Source of the DNA: CAZPMO01 sp964587515
GTDB lineage: Bacteria; Pseudomonadota; Alphaproteobacteria; MPNO01
Direction: 5' to 3'
DNA: 23,687 nucleotides
Assembly (NCBI GenBank): GCA_964587515.1
Contig: CAZPMO010000064.1
Coordinates: 1 to 23,687 of the forward strand
Shown: positions 1-6,908 of the stretch, one piece after another
Layout: each line of letters starts with the position of its first letter
Numbering within the stretch: the first letter of the stretch is position 1
Program-made: the position numbers and the translations under genes
Notes under the pieces: generated by a model
Databases searched by the model: none
Told to the model about the DNA's origin: nothing
Seen by the model: only the letters and a program-made list of their open reading frames with translations

Positions 1-2
1 GG

Positions 3-742
<740 letters not shown>

Positions 743-760
743 TACCGAGGATCTCTGATC

Positions 761-1177
761 ATGGCCGATGCGGTCGAATTCGAACTGGTCTCGCCCGAGC
801 GCCTGCTGCTGTCGGCGCCGGTCGAAATGGTGGTGGTGCCCGGCAGGGAGGGCGATTTCGGCGTGCTTCCCGGTCACGCGCCGATGATCTCGTCGGTGCG
901 CATGGGCGTGATCGCGACATATGAAGGCGGCAACGTGGACAAGCGCATCTTCGTCGCCGGCGGGTTCGCCGAGGTGACGCCGGAACGCTGCACCGTGCTG
1001 GCCGAGGAGGCGATCGCGCTCGACGAGATCGACGCGCAAGCCGCCGATCAGCGCGTCAGCGACGCCAATGAAGCCATCGCCGATGCGCTCGACGACGCGG
1101 CCCGCGAAGCCGCCGAAAAAAGCCTTGCCGTGGCCGAAGGCCTACGCGACGCGCTGCGCGACGCCTCGTCTCACTAA
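761..1177 (+). CDS. atpC: ATP synthase F1 subunit epsilon
   Basis: This is the 138-residue epsilon subunit of the F1 central stalk, which couples rotation to catalysis and can inhibit ATP hydrolysis. The N-terminal beta-sandwich carries the family signature VPGREGDFGVLPGHAP at residues 26-41. The C-terminal part (about 85-138) is an Ala/Glu/Asp-rich helical hairpin, as expected. The ATG is preceded by an AGGA-type ribosome site and lies 18 bases after atpD, the usual atpD-atpC order at the end of the ATP synthase operon. The length is normal for the family. The stop is only 19 bases from the stop of the convergent ThDP gene, with no obvious terminator hairpin between them. Confidence is high. 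Confidence 0.96.
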   Translation: MADAVEFELVSPERLLLSAPVEMVVVPGREGDFGVLPGHAPMISSVRMGVIATYEGGNVDKRIFVAGGFAEVTPERCTVLAEEAIALDEIDAQAADQRVSDANEAIADALDDAAREAAEKSLAVAEGLRDALRDASSH

Positions 1178-1196
1178 GACTCGCCGACCGCGACCC

Positions 1197-2894
1197 TTAC
1201 GGGTCGACGTGCACGTTCAGGATCGCCGTCCGGCCTTCCTTGATCGCCGCCAGCCCTTCGTTGAGCGCGTCGGGCAATTCCGCCGGGTCGACCACGCTGC
1301 GGCCGAAACCGCCGAACGGCTTCACCAGCTCCTCGTAATCCAGATCGGTGATGTCCCAGCCGTAGAATATGTCGTTCTGGGCCGCGACGCCGTCCGGATA
1401 GAAGTTGTTGTGCTCCCGCTTCATGGCGAGATAGCCGGTGTTGTTGGAGACGATGATCATGATCGGCAGGTCCCGGTGCTTGGACAGCGCGAGGCTCTGG
1501 ATCACCGGGTTGTACATGAACGAGCCGTCGCCGATCACCGCCACCACCGGCCGGTCCGGCGCGCCCAGCTTGGCGCCGAGGGCAATGCCCAGCCCCTGGC
1601 CCAACCCGCCGGCGGGGCGGATATAGCTCAGCGGCCCCTTATTGTGCAGATGGCGCAGCATCACGCCCCGGTGGCTAATGGTCTCGTCGATATAGACGGT
1701 GTCGTCGGGCATCGCCTCGCCGAGCCTGTCGAACATTGTCATGGGGTGGATACGGGGATTGCCCGCCACTTCCGCCCGGGCGGCGCGATTGTCCGCCCAT
1801 AATTTGTCGTGCGCCGCCGTCCAGCGCGTCTTCCGTTCCTCCACCGCCGACGCGTCGGCGCCCGCGTCGCGCACCGCGTCCGACAGCAGCCGAAGGTTTT
1901 GCCCCGGATCACCCTCGAGGAACATATCGGCGTGCGAGGCGTGGTGAACCATGTGCGTCCGGAACGGCGTCTCGTCGATGGCGACGATGGTGGAATTCGC
2001 CGGCCGGTTGCTGGGTGGATACCAGGGCGCCCGGCACCCGACGGTGAGTATCAGGTCGGTATCGTCGAACAGTTCGCGCCGTCCGACGCCCTGATACAGC
2101 GGGTGCTCCATGGGGAAATTGGCGAAGGACGATTGGCCACCTTCGATCACCGGCAACGACAACAGCTCGGCGAGTTCGACCAGCGCCGCATAACCCTCCG
2201 GCGTGCGCCCGGAGGACTCGGCGATAATCGCGGGGTTCCTGGCCTTGACCAGCAGTCCGGCGACCTTCTCGATATCGGCGGACGCGGCATTCGGTTTCGC
2301 CGTGGGCGGCACGTCACGCATGTTCGCGGGCGGCGTCCATTCGTTCAGCATGGTCTCGATCGGCACCGCCATGTAGGTCGGCCCGGCCGGAGTGCGCTGC
2401 GCCATCTCGCCGGCGCTGACGAGCTGCTGGTACAGCGTCGCGGTGCTGGAGACCTGGTTCGACCATTTCACAAGCGGCTCGACCAGCCGCTGCGGTCCGC
2501 CGACGACACTGAGGTTCGCCTGCCATTGCTGTCCGGGATCGAACCCGTCCTGGTCGCCATAGGTCAGCGCTTCGCCGGACACGACAAGCATGGGGACCCC
2601 CAGGCGATTGGCACCGTCGATGCCCATGGAACCCTGTAGCACCCCGACCCCGGTATGCAGCATCACTGCCTGAAGCCGGCCGGTCATCGCCGTGTAGCCG
2701 ATGGCGAGGTCGACCGCGAGCGTCTCGTGGGCGCAGCTCAGATAGGTCGGCCCGGGTGCGTTGCCGACCTTCTGGCGGGCCAGCGCCTCCCACACCGCGC
2801 CCCATTCCGAGCCCGGAGAGGCCATCACGTAATCAATGTCGAGGCTCCGGAACGCCTCCAATACCGCCTCGCCGCCATCAACGTAATTCTTCAT
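1197..2894 (-). CDS. Thiamine-diphosphate-dependent enzyme, acetolactate synthase / benzoylformate decarboxylase-like
   Basis: This 565-residue protein has the three-domain fold of ThDP decarboxylases and synthases. The N-terminal pyrimidine-binding domain has the catalytic glutamate in CAHET (Glu57) and the GVGVLQGSMG strand. A central domain follows at about 190-330. The C-terminal domain has the diphosphate/Mg site starting GDGSF at 455 and ending NN at 484-485. The ATG at 2894 is preferred because GGGAG lies about nine bases upstream; the frame also opens at a TTG at 2912, but that would include the ribosome site itself. The family covers acetolactate synthase, benzoylformate decarboxylase and many uncharacterised catabolic members. 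No small regulatory subunit or branched-chain gene is nearby, so a catabolic 2-oxo-acid role is more likely than isoleucine/valine synthesis. The exact substrate is unknown. Confidence 0.85.
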   Translation of the reverse strand: MKNYVDGGEAVLEAFRSLDIDYVMASPGSEWGAVWEALARQKVGNAPGPTYLSCAHETLAVDLAIGYTAMTGRLQAVMLHTGVGVLQGSMGIDGANRLGVPMLVVSGEALTYGDQDGFDPGQQWQANLSVVGGPQRLVEPLVKWSNQVSSTATLYQQLVSAGEMAQRTPAGPTYMAVPIETMLNEWTPPANMRDVPPTAKPNAASADIEKVAGLLVKARNPAIIAESSGRTPEGYAALVELAELLSLPVIEGGQSSFANFPMEHPLYQGVGRRELFDDTDLILTVGCRAPWYPPSNRPANSTIVAIDETPFRTHMVHHASHADMFLEGDPGQNLRLLSDAVRDAGADASAVEERKTRWTAAHDKLWADNRAARAEVAGNPRIHPMTMFDRLGEAMPDDTVYIDETISHRGVMLRHLHNKGPLSYIRPAGGLGQGLGIALGAKLGAPDRPVVAVIGDGSFMYNPVIQSLALSKHRDLPIMIIVSNNTGYLAMKREHNNFYPDGVAAQNDIFYGWDITDLDYEELVKPFGGFGRSVVDPAELPDALNEGLAAIKEGRTAILNVHVDP

Positions 2895-2996
2895 CTGATC
2901 GGTCTCTCCCAACGATTTCCGTGCCCGCCCATTACGACGCGCCTCGAAAGATAGCTCCCCAGACCGCGCGGGTCACGCCCGGGAAGTTCACTTAGA

Positions 2997-3025
2997 TAGA
3001 CTCCGCAATGGCGCCTCCATACAAT
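2997..3025 (+). promoter_or_regulatory. Candidate sigma70-type promoter for the glyoxalase-GST pair
   Basis: TAGACT at 2997-3002 and TACAAT at 3020-3025 are separated by 17 bases, giving a fair -35/-10 pair about 44 bases upstream of the glyoxalase start. It lies in the 174-base divergent region between the ThDP gene and the glyoxalase gene. The match is by eye only. Confidence 0.3.
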
Positions 3026-3068
3026 CCGTCCGGAAAATTTTGATACTGGATGAGAGGACCGGCGGGAC

Positions 3069-3518
3069 ATGAACGACAAACCTGAAGCCGACGCGCCGTG
3101 GGAGGTGATAAAATCCACCCGGCCGCGCATCCGCCACACCATGCTACGGGTCAAGGACCTGGACAAATCCATCGATTTCTACACCCGCCTGTTCGGCATG
3201 ACGCTTTATCGCCGGCGCGACAACGAAGGCGGCAAGTACTCGGTCGCGTTCCTCGGCTATGGCGACGAGAACGACCAGCCGGCCATCGAGCTGACCTATA
3301 ACTGGGGCTCGGACGACGATTACGACAAGGGCGACGGCTTCGGCCATATCGCCATCGGCGTGCCGGACATATACGGCCTGTGCGAGACGCTGGAAAAGGA
3401 GGGCGTGGAGATTCCGCGTCCGGTGGGGCCACTCGCGCACGGCGGGCCCAACGCCTCCATCATCGCCTTCGTGAAGGACCCCGACGGGTACATGATCGAA
3501 CTCGGCGAACGCGCCTGA
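3069..3518 (+). CDS. gloA: Lactoylglutathione lyase (glyoxalase I) family protein
   Basis: A 149-residue vicinal-oxygen-chelate metalloenzyme. Glyoxalase I isomerises the hemithioacetal of methylglyoxal and glutathione to lactoylglutathione in the cytosol. All four expected metal ligands are visible: His23 (RHTMLRV), Glu74 (AIELTYNW), His93 (GFGHIAIG) and Glu144 (YMIELGE). FYTRLFGMTLYRR and FVKDPDGYMIEL are glyoxalase I hallmarks. The N-terminus is about 15-20 residues longer than in the shortest bacterial forms. AGAGGA upstream supports the ATG. A GST gene follows after 22 bases, so the two probably form a glutathione-linked operon. A related glutathione-dependent isomerase acting on a catabolic intermediate is possible, but the ligand set and EL-YNW motif fit true glyoxalase I well. 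Confidence 0.9.
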   Translation: MNDKPEADAPWEVIKSTRPRIRHTMLRVKDLDKSIDFYTRLFGMTLYRRRDNEGGKYSVAFLGYGDENDQPAIELTYNWGSDDDYDKGDGFGHIAIGVPDIYGLCETLEKEGVEIPRPVGPLAHGGPNASIIAFVKDPDGYMIELGERA

Positions 3519-3540
3519 CAATCAAAGGGAGATATAAATC

Positions 3541-4143
3541 ATGAAATTATACTACTCACCCGGCTCGTGTTCGCTGTGCCCTCATATCGCGCTTCGCGAA
3601 GCGGGCGCGGAATTCGAGCTGGTCAGGGTCGATCTTCGCGAGAAGAAACTGGCCGACGGCGGCGATTACATTCCGGTAAACATGAAAGGACAAGTGCCGA
3701 CGCTGGAGCTCGATAGCGGCGAGCGGCTGATCGAGAGCGCCGCGATGCTCCAATATATCGCCGACCATTACCCGCAGGCGAACCTCGCGCCGGCCACCGG
3801 CGGCATGGACCATTACCGATTTCTGGAGTGGCTGAGTTTCATCGGCTCCGAGTTGCATAAAACCTTTCCACCGATTTTCGTCCCCCGCTATCCGCCGGAA
3901 TACAAGCCCATGGCCCGGCAGACACTGGAACGGAGGTTTGTCAATCTCGACCAGCACCTTGCCGACAACGAATATCTGATGGGAGACCAGTTCACCGTCG
4001 CCGACGCGTACTGCTTTGCGATCGTAAACTGGCACAAGATAGCGGATATCGACCTGACGCCCTGGCCCAACCTCAAATCCTATATGGAACGCGTCGCGGC
4101 GCGGCCCAAGGTTCAAGAGGCGCTGGCGGCCGAGGCGGCGTAA
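3541..4143 (+). CDS. Glutathione S-transferase, beta class
   Basis: A 200-residue cytosolic GST resembling the bacterial beta class (Escherichia coli GstA type). The thioredoxin-like N-terminal domain has the class-typical cysteine at position 10 (SPGSCSL), the cis-proline loop GQVPTLEL (Pro53) and the glutathione-binding Glu-Ser pair at 65-66. The helical C-terminal domain includes EWLSFIGSELHKTF and the N-capping segment FTVADAYCF. GGGAG lies about eight bases before the ATG. It sits 22 bases behind the glyoxalase gene, suggesting co-transcription and a shared role in handling electrophilic intermediates. Its TAA is only four bases from the stop of the convergent UbiD-family gene. Family assignment is firm; the substrate is not known. 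Confidence 0.92.
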   Translation: MKLYYSPGSCSLCPHIALREAGAEFELVRVDLREKKLADGGDYIPVNMKGQVPTLELDSGERLIESAAMLQYIADHYPQANLAPATGGMDHYRFLEWLSFIGSELHKTFPPIFVPRYPPEYKPMARQTLERRFVNLDQHLADNEYLMGDQFTVADAYCFAIVNWHKIADIDLTPWPNLKSYMERVAARPKVQEALAAEAA

Positions 4144-4147
4144 AAAG

Positions 4148-5593
4148 TCAGGAACGGTCGAGGCGCGCCGAGACGCGCTTGGGAATCTCGAATTCCGGCA
4201 GCCCGACCTCGCGCCAGACGTCGAGCGCGCGCATCATGATGTCCTTCGACGGCAAGGAGATCGTCCCGGCGTCGACCGTCTGGGTCGCGTCGATGACCAC
4301 CTTGCTGCCCAGCTCCGTCACCGTGTTCTCGACCCGCACCGACGGGTCCATGTGCATGGGAAAATAGACATCGTCGATGATCACGGTGTCGCGCACCGGA
4401 TTATAGAGCGAGTTCATGCACCACTCGACGTGAAGCGGGTCGCGAATGTCGACATCCCCGTCGACAATTGTGATTCGCTTGATCGGCGTCATATCGGCGA
4501 TCAGCCGGCCGATGCGTTTGGCGTGGCCCGGGGTTCGCGGGTCCATGGCGACGATGCAATGGGCCAGCAGGCCGCCGAAGGTCAGGTCGATGAACACGTC
4601 GCGGACGCTGTGCTCGGCGTGATCGTGTCTGAGAGTCTTCAGGAGGATCGGCGCATTGGTCAGGCTTTGCATCACCGTGCTCTCGGAAGGCGGCATTTGG
4701 CTCGTCAGGCCATAGAAAATCGCGTCCTCGCGATGGGTAATCGCGGTAATGCGGACCACCGGTTTGGGCGAGACCGGACCCATGTAGCCGGCGAATTCGC
4801 CGAACGGGCCTTCGTCGTCCATCTCGCCCGGATAAATCTCGCCCTCGATGATGATCTCGGCGTTGGCCGGCACCAATAAATCAATGGTCTTGGCCTTCAC
4901 CATCTCGATCGGCTCGCCGTTGAGCCCGCCGGCGATCGCCATTTCATCCACGTCGATGGGCAGGTTGGCGACGCTGGCGAGGTGCACGACCGGTTCGGCC
5001 CCGATCACCCAGGCGATCGGCGCCGGCTTGCCCTGCTCCACATAGGAGAGGTAGTGGCGTTGCCCCTGACGGCCCGGGCTGAGGTTCGCGATCGCCGTGT
5101 GGTCGTCCGTCACCTGCGTGCGGTAGACGCCCATGTTCTGGACGCCGGTTTCGGCGTGGCGGGTGACCGCGATGGTGGTGAGATAGGGTGCGGCGTCCTT
5201 GCCCGGCGTCCATACCGGGATCGGCAGATCACCGAGCCGGGCGTCCTCGCCGAGCCGGACGACCTGCTGGGAGAGCCCGCCATCGACCTCGCGTGGTTCC
5301 TTGGGGTCGAGCAACGCCGCGATCCATGTATCGGTGATCTCGTCCGGTGTGACGCCGAGCGCCATGGCGTAGGTGTGTTCGGAGGCGCCGATGACCCCGG
5401 TCGCGAGCCGGAATTCCGATCCCTCGACATTGTCGAACAATAATCCGAACCGGTCGTCGGCCGGCAGCGACTGGAACATCCACTTGGCGAGGCACGCCGG
5501 CTCCCACGATGCATCGACCGGCTTCGCGATCCGTTTCAGCCTGCCCTGCTGCTCGACGATGCCGATGAAATCACGAAAATCCCGTACGGCCAT
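4148..5593 (-). CDS. UbiD-family prenylated-FMN-dependent (de)carboxylase, copy 1
   Basis: A 481-residue UbiD-type enzyme. The family reversibly decarboxylates aromatic, heteroaromatic or unsaturated acids using prenylated FMN, which is made by UbiX. The cofactor and catalytic positions of the family are present: Asn153 and Arg158 in the N-x4-R motif (NMGVYR), and Glu261 and Glu266 in EGPFGE. The ATG at 5593 lies two bases after the stop of the 2Fe-2S subunit gene, with a GGGGG-rich ribosome site overlapping that gene's end. It is therefore the last gene of the Mo-hydroxylase operon, which implies hydroxylation and decarboxylation in one pathway. About 61% of the first 270 residues match copy 2 at 20443 in a gapless hand count. 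No UbiX is in the window, so the cofactor must be supplied from elsewhere. A housekeeping ubiquinone role is unlikely in this context. Confidence 0.93.
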   Translation of the reverse strand: MAVRDFRDFIGIVEQQGRLKRIAKPVDASWEPACLAKWMFQSLPADDRFGLLFDNVEGSEFRLATGVIGASEHTYAMALGVTPDEITDTWIAALLDPKEPREVDGGLSQQVVRLGEDARLGDLPIPVWTPGKDAAPYLTTIAVTRHAETGVQNMGVYRTQVTDDHTAIANLSPGRQGQRHYLSYVEQGKPAPIAWVIGAEPVVHLASVANLPIDVDEMAIAGGLNGEPIEMVKAKTIDLLVPANAEIIIEGEIYPGEMDDEGPFGEFAGYMGPVSPKPVVRITAITHREDAIFYGLTSQMPPSESTVMQSLTNAPILLKTLRHDHAEHSVRDVFIDLTFGGLLAHCIVAMDPRTPGHAKRIGRLIADMTPIKRITIVDGDVDIRDPLHVEWCMNSLYNPVRDTVIIDDVYFPMHMDPSVRVENTVTELGSKVVIDATQTVDAGTISLPSKDIMMRALDVWREVGLPEFEIPKRVSARLDRS

Positions 5594-5595
5594 CC

Positions 5596-6093
5596 TCAAC
5601 CCCCTTTGCGCTGCTCGGCCACCTCGAGCGCGGCCCGCACCATGCCGACATAGCCAGTGCAGCGGCAAAGATGGCCGCTCAGCATATCGCGCAATTCTTC
5701 CTCGGTCGGGTCGGGAACGCGCTCCAGATAGTCGCTCAGCGACATCAAAATGCCGGGTGTGCAATAGCCGCATTGCAGCGCGTGATGCTTGCGGAAGGCT
5801 TTCTGCAGGTCGGTGAATTCGCCCTCGCGCCCGGCCAGGCTTTCCAGCGTATCGACCCGGCGTCCGTCGGCCTGAACGGCGAAGGTGAGGCAGGTGCGCA
5901 CCGCCTTGCCGTCGATGCGCACCGTGCAGGCGCCGCAGACGCCGTGTTCGCAGCCCACATGGACATCGGTCGCGCCCAGTTCCTGACGCAGGAAATCGGC
6001 GAGCAGCATGCGCGGTTCGGCGTGTCCCGACACCGGCTTGCCGTTGAGCGTGAAGGCGATCGCGTGGCGCGCGCCCCGGTTCAGTTTCGGCAT
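5596..6093 (-). CDS. Molybdenum hydroxylase [2Fe-2S] subunit (CoxS/XdhC-type small subunit)
   Basis: A 165-residue iron-sulfur subunit that passes electrons from the molybdenum site to FAD in three-subunit hydroxylases of the xanthine oxidase family. The N-terminal plant-ferredoxin-like domain has Cys48, Cys53, Cys56 and Cys68 (CEHGVCGAC plus a later Cys). The C-terminal helical domain binds the second cluster with Cys108 and Cys111 (CGYC) and Cys143 and Cys145 (CRC). All eight cluster cysteines are intact. The ATG at 6093 lies inside the end of the FAD-subunit gene, a 13-base overlap, so the two are probably translationally coupled. The UbiD gene starts two bases after its stop. Family assignment is certain; the substrate depends on the large subunit. 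Confidence 0.95.
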   Translation of the reverse strand: MPKLNRGARHAIAFTLNGKPVSGHAEPRMLLADFLRQELGATDVHVGCEHGVCGACTVRIDGKAVRTCLTFAVQADGRRVDTLESLAGREGEFTDLQKAFRKHHALQCGYCTPGILMSLSDYLERVPDPTEEELRDMLSGHLCRCTGYVGMVRAALEVAEQRKGG

Positions 6094-6908
6094 GCCGTGG
6101 CCTCCTCGATGACGCGTCGGCCGAGGCGGCGCACCAGCCGCCGCCGATATTTCGCCGTCGCGTGGATATCGTCGTAACCGCCCAGATCCCAGGCGAATTC
6201 GTTGAGCGCGTCGTCGAGCGCGTCGCCGTCGAGCGCGCCCCATTGGCGCACTGTTGGACGATCGGCGACCCCGCCGACGCCGACGCGGATGGTGTCGCCC
6301 GACACGGTTGCCGCCAGGGAGACGATAGCGAAATCGCCACGCCGCCGCGCGACTTCGCGAAAGGCGTAGCCGACGCCGTCTTGCCGCGCGGGATATCGCG
6401 CCGCGGCGACCAACTCGTCGGCGCGGCGCGCGGTCGACAGCATGCCGGTCTGGAAATCGTCCGCCGACATCGTGCGTTCGCCGCGCGCCGACCGCAGGAC
6501 CACTTCGCCGCCCAGCGTGGCCAGGCACAACGGCAGTTCGGAGCTTGGATCGGCATGGGCCAGCGAGCCGCATACGGTGCCCCGGTTGCGGGTCTGAAAA
6601 TGCCCGAGATAGGGAATCGCGGCCTCCAGCAACGGTGAATGTTCGGACAGGCCGTCCCACGCCTGCAACTCGGCCTGCGTGGTTGTCGCGCCGATCTCGA
6701 TGAACCCGTTCTCGGCACGTATGTATGAAAACGGCTCGATCCGCGTGATATCGACCAGGACCCTTGGTTCGAGAAGCCGGAGGTTCATCATCGCCACCAG
6801 CGACTGGCCGCCGGCGATCACCTTTGCCTCGTCGCCGGCCTCCGCCAGTTCGGCGAGAGCCTCGTCCGCGGTTTCGGCCTGAACGAAATCGAATTCCCGG
6901 GGCTTCAT
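6081..6908 (-). CDS. Molybdenum hydroxylase FAD-binding subunit (CoxM-type medium subunit)
   Basis: A 275-residue flavoprotein subunit of a xanthine oxidase-family hydroxylase that takes electrons from the 2Fe-2S subunit. The first FAD motif AGGQSLVAMMNLR starts at residue 32, and the second, RNRGTVCGSLAHADPSSELP, spans about 107-126; both are typical of CoxM-like subunits. The C-terminal domain (about 175-275) is the usual alpha-beta domain. The ATG overlaps the stop of the large-subunit gene as ATGA (6905-6908), a classic coupling arrangement, and the 3' end overlaps the small-subunit gene by 13 bases. The frame stays open upstream, but an earlier start would run into the large-subunit gene. 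It is slightly short for the family yet complete. Confidence 0.94.
   Translation of the reverse strand: MKPREFDFVQAETADEALAELAEAGDEAKVIAGGQSLVAMMNLRLLEPRVLVDITRIEPFSYIRAENGFIEIGATTTQAELQAWDGLSEHSPLLEAAIPYLGHFQTRNRGTVCGSLAHADPSSELPLCLATLGGEVVLRSARGERTMSADDFQTGMLSTARRADELVAAARYPARQDGVGYAFREVARRRGDFAIVSLAATVSGDTIRVGVGGVADRPTVRQWGALDGDALDDALNEFAWDLGGYDDIHATAKYRRRLVRRLGRRVIEEATACRN

Noticed and set aside
2895..2912. A TTG start at 2912 for the ThDP enzyme
   Set aside because: The ATG at 2894 has a well-spaced GGGAG, which lies inside the would-be extension.
5594..6718. A long N-terminal extension of UbiD copy 1 (the frame is open to 6718)
   Set aside because: The extension is antisense-like, low-complexity sequence covering the 2Fe-2S and FAD genes in another frame. 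UbiD homology begins at the ATG at 5593, which has a good ribosome site and matches the start of copy 2.
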